Part shown: positions 8,980 to 18,671 of the stretch, piece after piece
Numbering within the stretch: position 1 is the stretch's first letter
How the letters are laid out: the number at the start of each line of letters is the position of its first letter
DNA from: Asticcacaulis biprosthecium C19
GTDB taxonomy: Bacteria > Pseudomonadota > Alphaproteobacteria > Caulobacterales > Caulobacteraceae
Assembly (NCBI RefSeq): GCF_000204015.1
Contig: NZ_GL883079.1
Coordinates: 568,767-632,766 of the forward strand
Length of the DNA: 64,000 nucleotides
Direction: 5' to 3'
Translations under genes and position numbers: made by a program
The notes under the pieces: model-generated
Told to the model about the DNA's origin: nothing
Databases searched by the model: none
Seen by the model: the letters and a program-made list of their open reading frames with translations, nothing else

Positions 8980-9636
8980 TCAGGCATACACATAAGCACC
9001 GCCGCGCTCCAGGGCGCGGCGGTAGGCCGGCCGGGCATGAATGGTCTCCAGCCAGGCCTTGATGTGAGGTTTGTCGCCCAGACCGCCGCGGCTCCTCGCA
9101 GCTTCCAGCGGAAAGCTCATCATGATATCCGCCGCGGTAAAGGTCTCGCCGACAAACCAGGGGAACTCAGCCAGAGCACTCTCCCACAGCGCGGCATTGG
9201 CGGCGATGTTGGGATCGACCAACCGCTTGTCGATCGCCGAAGCTATGCCCGACGCGATCGGCCGGATAAAGAACGGCACGCGCTTGCGGATCTCGGTCGT
9301 GATCAGTTTCAGTACCAGGGGCTGCATGAAACTGCCTTCCGCCGCGTACATCCAGTAATTATAGCGCAGACGCTCCGGCATGCCGACTGGTGGCGCCAAC
9401 TGCGGCCCATAGGCGCTCACCAGATAGTCGATAATCGCACCGCTCTCGGCGATGGTACCCGGCACGTCGGTGATTACCGGCGACTTGCCCAAAGGATGGA
9501 CGGCCTTCAGTTCCGGCGGCGCCAGCATGCCCTGGTCGCGTTTGTAGAACTTGATGTCATAGGTAAGGTTTAGCTCTTCCAGGAGCCACAGAACCCGTTG
9601 CGAACGTGAATTGTCGAGGTGGTGCACGGTGATCAT
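8980..9636 (-). CDS. Glutathione S-transferase family protein
   Basis: This 218-residue cytosolic protein has the thioredoxin-like N-terminal GST domain (HHLDNSRSQRVLWLLEEL, then GKSPVITD and the glutathione-binding SGAIIDYL with Glu-Ser-Gly) and an all-helical C-terminal domain (ADIMMSFPLEA). Ser/Arg in NSRSQR is the likely thiol-activating region, as in bacterial Beta-like or URE2-like GSTs. It probably conjugates or reduces electrophiles or peroxides; the substrate is unknown. It is convergent with the micro-lipoprotein genes and lies 43 bp downstream of hrpB. Confidence 0.88.
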   Translation of the reverse strand: MITVHHLDNSRSQRVLWLLEELNLTYDIKFYKRDQGMLAPPELKAVHPLGKSPVITDVPGTIAESGAIIDYLVSAYGPQLAPPVGMPERLRYNYWMYAAEGSFMQPLVLKLITTEIRKRVPFFIRPIASGIASAIDKRLVDPNIAANAALWESALAEFPWFVGETFTAADIMMSFPLEAARSRGGLGDKPHIKAWLETIHARPAYRRALERGGAYVYA

Positions 9637-9679
9637 GATCGCTCCTGTTTCGTCTTATACGCGTTTCCCACCAATCGGT

Positions 9680-12139
9680 TCAGGTGCCGCGCGGTTTGGC
9701 GCGCGTCGTCGGGTCGGCTTCGCGTGGATTTTCCGGCCAGACATGGCGTGGATAGCGGCCTTTCATATCACTGCGCACCTCGCTCCACGACCCATTCCAG
9801 AAGGCCGGCAGATCCCTGGTGATCTGGATCGGCCGATGGGCGGGCGACAACAAAGCCAGAGTAATAGGCGTCTTTTGCGGCCCGACCGTCGGATGAACCG
9901 TCGTTCCATATAGTTCCTGAACCCGTACCTCGACTCTTGGCCCACCCTCGGCTTCATAGTCGATCCACATGTTCGACCCGGTCGGCATGCGCAGACTTTC
10001 GGGCGCCAGTTTGTCGAGACTGCGCAATTGCTCATGTGGCACAATGGCCTTGAGCGCGTCATAGGTTTGCTGGCTCGAGAGAGACAACATTGATTTGCCG
10101 GCTGCATAGGGTCCCAGCCAGGTTTCCAGACTGGCCAGCAGAGCGTCGTCCGACAGGTCCGGCCACGACTCATCTTGCTTCCGAACAAACCCAACACGCG
10201 CCCGAAAAGCTTGAGCACCTTCGGAAAGATTAAGCGCCTTCAGACCCTTGGCCTGTATTTCCTGCGCTTCTGCATGAAGGAGGAGTTCGGAAGGTATCTT
10301 GTCGAGGGGCCTGGATGACATGATGACTGCGCCCAATCGGGTCTGGTCAAAGGCGCGGAACCGGCCGCTGGCTTTGTCGAGTACGGTCGTGCGTTCCAAC
10401 CGGTCACCGAACAGGGTGAGCATATCCTGCTCGGTCAATCCTGCCCCAAGCAGGATACGGTCACGGTCCTTGCCCCCGCCGATATCTCCGACCGCGACGT
10501 AGGTCTGGCGGGCCAGCGGATCGTGCTCATCGACATAGACGCCGCGCCCGTTGGCCATGAGGAATTCGCCCGGCTTGCCGCGTGCCTTGGCGATCCGTTC
10601 CGGAAAGGCCTCAGCTAACAACAGGTGCGAAATTTGGCGTGTAAGCTTTTGATTTGGCTGAACCAAAGCTTGCGCCTGACGTGCCCATCCCTGGGCCAAT
10701 TGCCGCGCCTGCACCACCTTTGGCGTGCGGTCGCGCGCCAGGCCTTCCAGGCGAAGATCGAGATCCGTCGCCTTACCGCCAAGGCCGTTCTCCGACAGCA
10801 GGACGGCCAGATTGGCCCCGGCCTCCGCTGCGCCATTCTCGGCAGCCTTCAACAGCATATTGGCTAGGCGCGGCGCCATGGGAAGCTGCGCCATGCGCCG
10901 GCCGTGAGGGGTGATTTCCCCCTGCCCGTCCAGCCCCCCCAATGCCTGCAAAAGCTTAACAGCCTCGGCCATGGCAGGCTTCGGCGGATGATCCAGCAGG
11001 GTAAGCCCCTCCGTTGACTTGGCGCCCCACAGGCGCAGCGACAGGGCCAGTTGTGACAGATCGGTTTCCAAGATTTCCGGTTTGGCGAAGGGAATAAGTG
11101 AACGGTCCTGCTCTTCGTCCCACAGGCGGTAGGCATCGCCGGCTTGAGTCCGCCCTGCCCGGCCTCGGCGTTGATCGGCCGATGCCTTCGACACGCGCTC
11201 AGTAACAAATCGGGTCACGCCGCGCGCCGGATCGAACCGCCCCAAACGCGACAGGCCGCAATCGACCACCATGCTGACCTTGTCCAGGGTCAGGGAGGTT
11301 TCGGCAATCGCGCTGGCCAGGACAATCTTGGGATGGCCAGCCGCATTACGTCCCAGGACGCGCGCCTGATCCCGGAAGTCCATGGCTCCGAACAGCTTAT
11401 GAATTTCGATCTCGGGCGCCACGCCAGCTTCTTCGATGAAACGCGCGACGCGATGGATTTCTCCCTGGCCCGGCAGGAAAACCAGCAGAGTCTCGGCCTT
11501 TTCAGGTCTCAGCTTCTGGCTGAGCCGCGCCACATGCTTGGCGAGGTCGGCCTCCATCATCCTGGCCTGGTCACGACCGAGATAGTGCGTCGTGATCGGA
11601 AAAGTGCGGCCCAGCGACTGGAAGCTGCGCGCGCCGGGCAGCAGATCCAGAATGCGCTCACCGTCCAATGTCGCCGACATGATCAGCAGGCGCAAATCCT
11701 CGCGCAGAAGCGTCTGGCTGTCGCGCGCGAAGGCCAGGCCGAGATCGGCGTCCAGACTGCGCTCGTGGAATTCGTCGAAGATGACACAGCCGACACCGTC
11801 CAGGCCAGGGTCATCAAGGATGCGACGCGAGAATATGCCTTCGGTCACGACCTCGATGCGCGTCCTGGCACTCATCTTCGATTCGCCACGCACCCGGAAG
11901 CCCACGGTCTGGCCGACCGGCTCTTTCAGAGTCTCGGCCATGCGCGCTGCCGCAGCCCTGGCGGCAAGGCGCCGGGGCTCCAGCAAGACGATCGACTGGC
12001 CCTGCAGCCACGGCTCGTTCAACAGCGCCAGGGGCACGCCCGTGGTCTTGCCGGCGCCCGGCGGGGCTATGATCACCGCCGTGGTTTTGTCGCCCAGAAA
12101 GGCCTTGAGGTCCGGAAATATCTCTTCGACAGGCAGCAT
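9680..12139 (-). CDS. hrpB: ATP-dependent RNA helicase HrpB
   Basis: This 819-residue DEAH-box helicase of the HrpB family has Walker A APPGAGKTTGVP, the DEFHERS box, SATLDGER (motif III), and motif VI QRRGRAGRTQAGDAYRLW. The long C-terminal region with HA2/OB and HrpB-specific sequence reaches a family-typical length. HrpB proteins are implicated in RNA metabolism, but a precise substrate in bacteria is not established. The gene lies downstream of the amino-acid permease but is separated from it by a strong terminator, so it probably has its own promoter in the roughly 30-bp gap. Confidence 0.93.
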   Translation of the reverse strand: MLPVEEIFPDLKAFLGDKTTAVIIAPPGAGKTTGVPLALLNEPWLQGQSIVLLEPRRLAARAAAARMAETLKEPVGQTVGFRVRGESKMSARTRIEVVTEGIFSRRILDDPGLDGVGCVIFDEFHERSLDADLGLAFARDSQTLLREDLRLLIMSATLDGERILDLLPGARSFQSLGRTFPITTHYLGRDQARMMEADLAKHVARLSQKLRPEKAETLLVFLPGQGEIHRVARFIEEAGVAPEIEIHKLFGAMDFRDQARVLGRNAAGHPKIVLASAIAETSLTLDKVSMVVDCGLSRLGRFDPARGVTRFVTERVSKASADQRRGRAGRTQAGDAYRLWDEEQDRSLIPFAKPEILETDLSQLALSLRLWGAKSTEGLTLLDHPPKPAMAEAVKLLQALGGLDGQGEITPHGRRMAQLPMAPRLANMLLKAAENGAAEAGANLAVLLSENGLGGKATDLDLRLEGLARDRTPKVVQARQLAQGWARQAQALVQPNQKLTRQISHLLLAEAFPERIAKARGKPGEFLMANGRGVYVDEHDPLARQTYVAVGDIGGGKDRDRILLGAGLTEQDMLTLFGDRLERTTVLDKASGRFRAFDQTRLGAVIMSSRPLDKIPSELLLHAEAQEIQAKGLKALNLSEGAQAFRARVGFVRKQDESWPDLSDDALLASLETWLGPYAAGKSMLSLSSQQTYDALKAIVPHEQLRSLDKLAPESLRMPTGSNMWIDYEAEGGPRVEVRVQELYGTTVHPTVGPQKTPITLALLSPAHRPIQITRDLPAFWNGSWSEVRSDMKGRYPRHVWPENPREADPTTRAKPRGT

Positions 12140-12170
12140 GGCGCTGACCTAGCAGACAACGCGGCAAGAA

Positions 12171-12198
12171 AAAAGGCGCCCGGTGATGGGCGCCTTTT
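12171..12198 (-). terminator. Rho-independent terminator after the amino-acid permease
   Basis: An 11-bp perfect stem, AAAAGGCGCCC (12171-12181) with GGGCGCCTTTT (12188-12198) and a 6-nt loop, is followed on the minus strand by TTTTTTCTT. It sits 6 bp past the permease stop codon. Confidence 0.9.
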
Positions 12199-12203
12199 CC
12201 TTA

Positions 12204-13778
12204 TCATGTGGTGCCCGGAGGGGGCGGCAGGTCTTTATCGTCCTCGTGGACCTCGATCAGACCACGTCCGACGTGGCTATGGCCACGGCTGTAGGCGAAA
12301 TAGATCAGCAGACCGATAGCACCCCAGATCGGCAGAACCAGCTTGGCGACCATGGGCAGGTTCAGATACAGGCCCACGGTCCCGACGATGGCCAACGGCG
12401 CGACAATCCACACCAGCGGCGTCTTGAACGGACGGTGGCGGGTCGGGTCGGTTTTGCGCAGCACCAACACGGCAATGGCCACCATGAAGAAGGCGAAGAG
12501 CGTACCAGAGTTGGAAATATCCGCCAGTTGGCCAACCGGGAAGAAGGCGCCGGCGATGGCGACGAAGATACCGGTGAAGATGGTCACCTTCCACGGCGTC
12601 TTGAACTTCGGGTGCACATCGGCCAGCTTTTCCGGCAACAAGCCGTCGCGGGCCATAACGAAGAAGATACGCGTCTGGCCGTAGATCATCATCAGGATGA
12701 CGCTGGGCAGGGCGATCGAAGCGGCCAGGCCGACCATGTTACCAATCTGCTCGAAGCCGATCTTGCGCAGGACTTCGGCCAGAGCTTCCTTCGAACAGAC
12801 AATCGGCGCGTTTCCAGCTTCCGTCAACGCACGGCATTGGGTAACGAATTCCGCCGAGTCGGGCGAAATGGCGATGCCATTGACCATCAGCGGCTGCGCA
12901 CCGACCGTTCCGACCACGCCGGCTGCGACCAGGAGGTAGAAGATGGTGCAGATAGCCAGCGATCCGATCAGGCCGATGGGTACGTTCTTTTGCGGATTTT
13001 TGGTTTCTTCGGCAGCAGTGGAGACAGCATCGAAGCCGACATAGGCGAAGAAGATGGAGGCCGCTGCCCCGATGACCCCCAGACCGTCATGACCGAACAG
13101 GCCGTTAGGCATCAGTGGCGTAAAATTCTCACCGTTGATCATGGGCAGGCTGAGCACGATGAAGGCCGTCAGGGCGACAATCTTGATGCAGACCAGAACG
13201 GCATTGACCATGGCGCTTTCGCTGGTGCCAATAACCAACAACCAGGTTACGGCGGCGGCCACGACTATGGCGGGCAGATTGATGAAGCCGTGGGTAAAGT
13301 CGGCAACCGGCATGAAGCCATTCATCGACCAGGCCGGACCAGCGCTAAGGAATTCCGGTAGTGCAAACCCTGTCGCGTTCTCCACCAACCCCATCACATA
13401 ACCCGACCAGCCGACGCAGACTGCCGAGGCGGCGACAGCATATTCCAGAATCAGCGCCCAACCGACCATCCAGGCCATCAATTCGCCCATGACGGCATAG
13501 GTGTAGGTATAGGCCGAGCCCGAAACCGGCACCATCGACGCCAGTTCGGAGTAACACAGAGCGGCGACGGCGCAGACAAAGCCAGCGACGATGAAGGAGA
13601 ACATCATGCCCGGGCCGGCCTTCTGGGCGGCGGCGGCGGTGAGGACGAAAATCCCGGTGCCGATAATGGCCCCGATCCCCAGCATGGTCAGTTGAAATGC
13701 CCCCAGTGAGCGGTGTAGCGACTTTTTTTCCGCCGTCGCGAGGATCGCGTCCAGCGACTTGATGCGCCAACTATTCAT
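12204..13778 (-). CDS. Amino-acid permease, APC superfamily
   Basis: This 524-residue inner-membrane protein has roughly twelve to fourteen hydrophobic helices. The first-helix signature GIGAIIGTGIFVLTAAAA contains the unwound substrate-binding glycine motif of APC transporters. FAYVGFDAVSTAAEETKNPQKNVP is the conserved helix 6/loop region of cationic-amino-acid/YfnA-type carriers. It probably imports amino acids by proton symport; the exact substrate is not deducible. The C-terminus is short and acidic (DDKDLPPPPG). It ends at a clear terminator and is divergent from the metallo-hydrolase gene. Confidence 0.9.
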   Translation of the reverse strand: MNSWRIKSLDAILATAEKKSLHRSLGAFQLTMLGIGAIIGTGIFVLTAAAAQKAGPGMMFSFIVAGFVCAVAALCYSELASMVPVSGSAYTYTYAVMGELMAWMVGWALILEYAVAASAVCVGWSGYVMGLVENATGFALPEFLSAGPAWSMNGFMPVADFTHGFINLPAIVVAAAVTWLLVIGTSESAMVNAVLVCIKIVALTAFIVLSLPMINGENFTPLMPNGLFGHDGLGVIGAAASIFFAYVGFDAVSTAAEETKNPQKNVPIGLIGSLAICTIFYLLVAAGVVGTVGAQPLMVNGIAISPDSAEFVTQCRALTEAGNAPIVCSKEALAEVLRKIGFEQIGNMVGLAASIALPSVILMMIYGQTRIFFVMARDGLLPEKLADVHPKFKTPWKVTIFTGIFVAIAGAFFPVGQLADISNSGTLFAFFMVAIAVLVLRKTDPTRHRPFKTPLVWIVAPLAIVGTVGLYLNLPMVAKLVLPIWGAIGLLIYFAYSRGHSHVGRGLIEVHEDDKDLPPPPGTT

Positions 13779-14054
13779 TCTTCACCTTTGTGATTTTTAT
13801 CGTGTGACATATCGCCCTTGGGCGCATGCTTGGTAATCGAGACTATAACGCAAAAGTTGGAACCGCAACCATCTTTGCGGCCGGTAAAAACTTGCACTCA
13901 AGACTTTGAAAAGACAAAAATATTCTCGTTTTTTCGCCTGTTCGTAGTAGAACTTGCCCACAGGTGCGGCCTGGAAAATGGCGGCGCGATCCCCACTTGA
14001 TTTGATTCCGGCTCGCGGGCGCGTCATAAGCGAAGCGCCTTAGAAGAGTGACAC

Positions 14055-14747
14055 ATGACCCAGACCGAACCGCCAATCCGCCTGTTTATCGCCCCCGTAA
14101 CGCCCCTACAGCAGAACTGCACGGTGGTGTGGTGCACCAAGACCAACAAGGCGGCGATCATCGATCCGGGCGGCGATCTCGATCCCATCCTGGAAGAAAT
14201 CAAGGCGCGCGGGCTGACGGTCGAAAAGATCTGGATCACCCATGGCCACGCCGACCATGCTGGCGGGGCGGCAGAGCTGAAGGAACGCACAGGCGTTTCA
14301 ATCGAAGGGCCGCATGAGGACGACCAGTTCTGGATCGATAACATCCCCAGCATGGGGCAGCGCTACGGTATAGCGAATATGCGCAGCTTTACGACGGATC
14401 GCTGGCTGAAGGATGGCGATACTGTCACTCTGGGAGAAACCACCTGGGACGTCATCCATTGCCCGGGCCATACGCCCGGCCACGTCATCTTTTATCATGC
14501 GCCATCGCAGTTCGCCCAGGTCGGGGACGTTCTGTTTGCCGGCTCGATTGGGCGCACGGATTTTCCGCGCGGCAACCACGCCGATCTGATTCACTCGATC
14601 ACGCAGAAGCTATGGCCTCTCGGCGATGTTCGCTTTGTACCTGGACACGGCCCGATGTCGAGTTTCCACCAGGAACGCCTTGGCAATCCGTTTGTCGGCG
14701 ACCGTGTCGTCGGCAAGACCGCGCCGAACGTTCAGGGTCCGGGTTAG
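14055..14747 (+). CDS. MBL-fold metallo-hydrolase (glyoxalase II-like)
   Basis: This 230-residue protein has the binuclear-metal signature THGHADHAGG (HxHxDH), a second metal His in HCPGHTPGH, and Asp/His ligands in the SIGRTDFPRGNH and PGHGPMS regions. The set is typical of the YcbL/glyoxalase II-like subgroup that hydrolyses thioesters such as S-lactoylglutathione. It starts at the ATG following a GAAGAG stretch. It is convergent with the SCP2-domain gene, with a shared hairpin between them. Confidence 0.9.
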   Translation: MTQTEPPIRLFIAPVTPLQQNCTVVWCTKTNKAAIIDPGGDLDPILEEIKARGLTVEKIWITHGHADHAGGAAELKERTGVSIEGPHEDDQFWIDNIPSMGQRYGIANMRSFTTDRWLKDGDTVTLGETTWDVIHCPGHTPGHVIFYHAPSQFAQVGDVLFAGSIGRTDFPRGNHADLIHSITQKLWPLGDVRFVPGHGPMSSFHQERLGNPFVGDRVVGKTAPNVQGPG

Positions 14748-14756
14748 TTGGACAGC

Positions 14757-14777
14757 AAGGGGCCGCAAGGCCCCTTT
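14757..14777. terminator. Hairpin between convergent genes
   Basis: AAGGGGCC (14757-14764) and GGCCCCTT (14769-14776) enclose a stable GCAA tetraloop, ending in TTT on the plus strand. It lies between the convergent MBL and SCP2 genes, so it could end both transcripts. Confidence 0.7.
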
Positions 14778-14782
14778 ACGCC

Positions 14783-15088
14783 TTAACCCTTAAGCAGCGG
14801 TGCCAGCTTCTGGGCCACCGACATATCGCCGTGAACCTTCATCTTGCCCATCATGAAGGCCATCATGGGGTCGAGTGCGCCGGCGGCCATGGACTTCAGG
14901 TCGTCAATACTGATCTGGATGGTGGTATCGGCCGGGCCGTCGTCGTTACTGACCACATTGGGCACATTGGCCGCATTGATCAGGATCTTGCCGTCATCGC
15001 CGAAGTCGAACTTGACGATCTTGCCCAGGCCGGAGTTCTCGCCGACGGCCGATGCGATTTTTTGAGTGATGGTTTCGAGATCGGACAT
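14783..15088 (-). CDS. SCP2 sterol-binding domain protein
   Basis: This 101-residue single-domain protein matches the SCP2/sterol-carrier fold: an alpha-beta body with GKIVKFDFGDDGKILI, a central TIQISIDDLKSMAAGALDPMMAFMMGKMKVHGD (a typical hydrophobic-tunnel region) and C-terminal LAPLLKG. Stand-alone bacterial copies bind lipids or fatty-acyl ligands, but their physiological roles are mostly unknown. It is divergent from the flavoprotein gene with about 100 bp between starts. Confidence 0.88.
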   Translation of the reverse strand: MSDLETITQKIASAVGENSGLGKIVKFDFGDDGKILINAANVPNVVSNDDGPADTTIQISIDDLKSMAAGALDPMMAFMMGKMKVHGDMSVAQKLAPLLKG

Positions 15089-15192
15089 GGTGTTTCTCCT
15101 GCTGTGCGCCTATGGGTGGTGGCGACCTTAGCGAAATTTCCGTGCACGGCAAGATAGACGCAAGGTCAACAGGCCGTGATTCCGGAGGAAGC

Positions 15193-16377
15193 GTGAAATC
15201 TTACGATGTGATAGTTCTGGGCGCGGGGGCTGCAGGCCTCATGTGCGCCATCGAGGCCGCCCGTCGCGGCCGCAAAGTCGTCGTGCTGGACCATGCCGCC
15301 AAGCCTGCTGAGAAGATTCGCATCTCCGGCGGCGGCAAGTGCAACTTCACCCACTTAAAGACCACACCGAAGAACTTCCTGTCGCAGAACCCGCATTTTT
15401 GTATTTCGGCGCTGAAGCGGTTTACGGCGTGGCACTTTCTCGATCGAGTAATCAAGCACGGTATCCCGTACTTTGAAAAGACCGAAGGCCAGCTTTTCTG
15501 CGAGAACGGCGCCCAGGACATTATCGACATGCTGCTGGATGACCTGGAATCGGCCGGTGGCGAGCTGTGGCTGAAGACCGAGATTACCGGTGTCACCCAG
15601 ACAGAAGGCGGTTTCGACGTGAAGACCTCGCGAACCACCCTCGCGGGCGAACGACTGGTGGTCGCGACCGGTGGCTTGTCAATCCCAAAGATGGGCGCCA
15701 CGGGCCTGGCCTATGAGCTTGCGCGCCAGTTCGGCCATGACATCGTTGCGACTCGCGCCGGCCTGGTGCCCTTCACGCTCGGGGATGAAAAACTGGCGGC
15801 CTTGGGCGCCTTGTCCGGCGTGTCGCTCGAAGCCACCGTCACGGCCGGCAAGACCAAATTCAATGATGGATTCTTGTTTACCCACCGCGGCCTGTCGGGG
15901 CCGTCGGTGCTGCAAATTTCCAGCTACTGGGATCTCGGCGAACCGGTGAAGGTCGATCTGCTGGCCGGCCAGGACGCCATGGCCGTTCTCATGGAGAAAA
16001 AGCGTGACCGTCCCAAGGCCATGCTGACGACCATCGCCAGCGAAATCCTGCCAAAACGCCTGGCGGAAAAGTGGCTGGAAATCTTTGCCCTGCCGGCTGA
16101 AAAGCGCATGGCCGACCTGAATAAGGCGGAGATGCAGACCCTGGCCGACGCTATCAATCGTTGGACCTTCACCCCCATGGGCACGGAAGGCTACCGCACC
16201 GCCGAGGTCACCCTGGGCGGGATCGATACCGACGGCCTGTCGTCCCAGACGATGGAAAGCAAGCTGGTGCCAGGACTTTACTTCATAGGTGAATGTGTTG
16301 ACGTAACGGGTTGGTTAGGTGGATATAATTTCCAATGGGCATGGTCCTCGGGGTGGGCCGCCGGACAGGCCGTTTAG
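15193..16377 (+). CDS. HI0933/YhiN-family flavoprotein
   Basis: This 394-residue NAD(P)/FAD-dependent oxidoreductase of the HI0933 family has the Rossmann motif VLGAGAAGLMCAIEAARRG, the diagnostic ISGGGKCNFTH, and the C-terminal FAD contact GGYNFQWAWSSGWAAG. I choose the GTG at 15193, preceded by GGAGGA at close spacing, because it places the Rossmann strand at residue 6; the upstream in-frame ATG adds an unconserved segment. Biochemical role in the family is poorly defined. Confidence 0.87.
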   Translation: MKSYDVIVLGAGAAGLMCAIEAARRGRKVVVLDHAAKPAEKIRISGGGKCNFTHLKTTPKNFLSQNPHFCISALKRFTAWHFLDRVIKHGIPYFEKTEGQLFCENGAQDIIDMLLDDLESAGGELWLKTEITGVTQTEGGFDVKTSRTTLAGERLVVATGGLSIPKMGATGLAYELARQFGHDIVATRAGLVPFTLGDEKLAALGALSGVSLEATVTAGKTKFNDGFLFTHRGLSGPSVLQISSYWDLGEPVKVDLLAGQDAMAVLMEKKRDRPKAMLTTIASEILPKRLAEKWLEIFALPAEKRMADLNKAEMQTLADAINRWTFTPMGTEGYRTAEVTLGGIDTDGLSSQTMESKLVPGLYFIGECVDVTGWLGGYNFQWAWSSGWAAGQAV

Positions 16378-16504
16378 GGCAAGGTCTGTGCCCCTGTGGG
16401 GTCATTAGTGGTCAACGGCGCATGCGCTACCAACCATTCAACCGCCTGATTCTGATCGATTCCTGATACCATCCCGCCCAATCTGCCCCAGGGGATTTGG
16501 TGGT

Positions 16505-18607
16505 ATGATGCGTAGCAAGAACCAGCCTTCCGAACCACAGCACGCGTACCGGACGGCGACAACACGTCGCCTGGATCAGGCGCGTGCCACCATCACCGCC
16601 GGGGCGCAGCGCTCGTGGCAATGGCTCAAGACTTTACCTCAGGCCGTACTTGCCGCGCTTAAGCGCACGTCCTGGCTGACACGAATCATCCTCGGCACCA
16701 TCGCTCTCGTCCTCCTGGCTATCATTGTCTTCCTGGCCAACCCCAACTGGAACTGGGCGCGCGGCATAGTATCGTCCATCGCGTCGGACAGGTTGAATCG
16801 CGCCGTCAGCATCGATGGCAATCTGCGCGTCCACCTTTTCAGCTTTACGCCCAGCGCCACAGTCGGCGGCCTGAAAATCGCTGAACCCGATTGGGCCATA
16901 AGGGCCGGTCAGAAGCAGTCCCTCGCCGACGTTCAAAGCCTGACGGTCCAGACGGAACTGATGCCGCTGTTCATCGGCCGTCTGGTTCTGCCGCGCCTCG
17001 AAGTCACCAAACCGAACGTCTTTCTCTATCAAGACAAGGCGGGCCAGGCGAACTGGGACTTCAGCGACGGTAAGAAGAAGGGCGAGGCAACCAAATTGCC
17101 ACCGATCAAGAATTTCATCATTCGCGAAGGCCAGATCGCTTTCAACAGCGTCCAGCGGGGTATAACCTTCAACGGCACGGTCAACGCCCAGGAAAAGGCC
17201 GGCTCAGGCCGCCAGGCATTCCAACTGACCGGCGACGGCAATCTGAACGGCAAGGTCTTCGAATTGGAGGCCGCTGGCGGGCCGTTGCTCAATATCCGTA
17301 CGGACCGCCCCTACCCGCTGCAACTGAAGGCACGCGCCGGTAATACCTACCTTACAGCCAAAGGCCAGGTGACGCGGCCGTTCAATCTGGGCCAGTTGGT
17401 CGGCGATGTCGAAGTCAAAGGCAACAACCTGGCCGATCTCTACTACCTGACCGGCCTTACCCTGCCCAACACGCCAGCCTATCGTATGTCCGCCAAGGTA
17501 ACGCGCGACGAGCGCCTCTATCATATCAATGGCATCAATGGCCGCGTCGGGGGCAGTGACCTGAACGGCGCCCTTAAGGTCGAACTGCAAAAGGATGGCC
17601 GCCCCTACCTGACCGGTGATCTCGCCTCGCGCAGCCTGGACTTCCAGGACCTCGGCGCCGTCTTCGGCGCCACCGCGGCCAATACGCCGCAAGGCGCCGA
17701 CGTTTCGGCCACGCCGGCGGGCGCCAGCACGTCCCGCCGCCTGCTCCCTGACGCGCCGTTGGATGTCGCCCGTTTCCGCGGCATGGACGCCGATGTCCGC
17801 TACAAGGCGCAGTCCGTACGCGCTACGCCCAATCTGCCGATGCGCCAGGTCAGCCTGGGGGTGGACTTGAAAAAAGGCCTGATGAAGCTGAACCCGATCG
17901 ATATCAGTTTCGCTCAGGGTCGACTGCAAGGCACGGCCACGATCGACGCCCGTACGGATAGGCAGACGAACACGATCGACCTGCGTCTGACCAATGCCCG
18001 CATCCAGGATTTCGTGCCGGACTTCCGCGGCCGGCTGCCGATCGAAGGCCTGCTCAGCGCTCGAGTTCAGGCCACAGGTACGGGCAACTCGGTTCACAAG
18101 GCGGCCGCGACGGCCGACGGCCAGGTTGCGGTCGTCATGCCAGATGGCACTGTGCGCCAGAGCCTGGCCGAGTTGATGGGGGTCAACCCAACAAAAGGCC
18201 TGTTCCTGTTGTTGTCAAAATCGGCCAAAGAGACGCCAATACGCTGTGCTGTCGCCAATTTCCGCGTCCAGAATGGCGTCCTGCAATCGCAGCAACTGGT
18301 GCTGGATACTGAGGTCGTCCAGGTCACGGGCAAGGGCACGATCAATCTAGGCAACGAGCGCCTGGATTTGGTCTTCAAGGGTAAGCCAAAGAAGTTCCGC
18401 CTCACCCATGTCAATGCGCCCATCATCGTTGGCGGCAACCTCGCGGCGCCAAAGTTCGGGATAGACGCCAAACCGGTTCTGGCCCAGGCCGGGCTGGCGG
18501 CGGTATTCCAGACAGTCCTGCCCTTCGTCAATATCGACTACGCCAGAAACGCCAACTGTGCTGCCCTGGAAGGCAGTGCGAAGGCCAAGGGCGCCATCGT
18601 AAAGTAA
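16505..18607 (+). CDS. AsmA-family envelope protein
   Basis: This 700-residue protein has a cytoplasmic N-terminal segment rich in Arg and Gln, one transmembrane helix (RIILGTIALVLLAIIVFLA, near residue 60), and a long periplasmic beta-rich body. AsmA-type segments include an N-terminal VSIDGNLRVHLFSFTP, PLFIGRLVLPRLEVTKPNV, and a C-terminal GKGTINLGNERLDLVFKGKPK. AsmA/TamB-like proteins bridge the envelope and are linked to phospholipid transport or outer-membrane homeostasis. It precedes a periplasmic Sel1 protein by 64 bp, so co-transcription is plausible. Confidence 0.87.
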   Translation: MMRSKNQPSEPQHAYRTATTRRLDQARATITAGAQRSWQWLKTLPQAVLAALKRTSWLTRIILGTIALVLLAIIVFLANPNWNWARGIVSSIASDRLNRAVSIDGNLRVHLFSFTPSATVGGLKIAEPDWAIRAGQKQSLADVQSLTVQTELMPLFIGRLVLPRLEVTKPNVFLYQDKAGQANWDFSDGKKKGEATKLPPIKNFIIREGQIAFNSVQRGITFNGTVNAQEKAGSGRQAFQLTGDGNLNGKVFELEAAGGPLLNIRTDRPYPLQLKARAGNTYLTAKGQVTRPFNLGQLVGDVEVKGNNLADLYYLTGLTLPNTPAYRMSAKVTRDERLYHINGINGRVGGSDLNGALKVELQKDGRPYLTGDLASRSLDFQDLGAVFGATAANTPQGADVSATPAGASTSRRLLPDAPLDVARFRGMDADVRYKAQSVRATPNLPMRQVSLGVDLKKGLMKLNPIDISFAQGRLQGTATIDARTDRQTNTIDLRLTNARIQDFVPDFRGRLPIEGLLSARVQATGTGNSVHKAAATADGQVAVVMPDGTVRQSLAELMGVNPTKGLFLLLSKSAKETPIRCAVANFRVQNGVLQSQQLVLDTEVVQVTGKGTINLGNERLDLVFKGKPKKFRLTHVNAPIIVGGNLAAPKFGIDAKPVLAQAGLAAVFQTVLPFVNIDYARNANCAALEGSAKAKGAIVK

Positions 18608-18671
18608 GGGATGCCCCCCGCGATTTTCTGGTGTAACCTTGGACTTCGGCCGCTGCCGGAGGGGGATCACG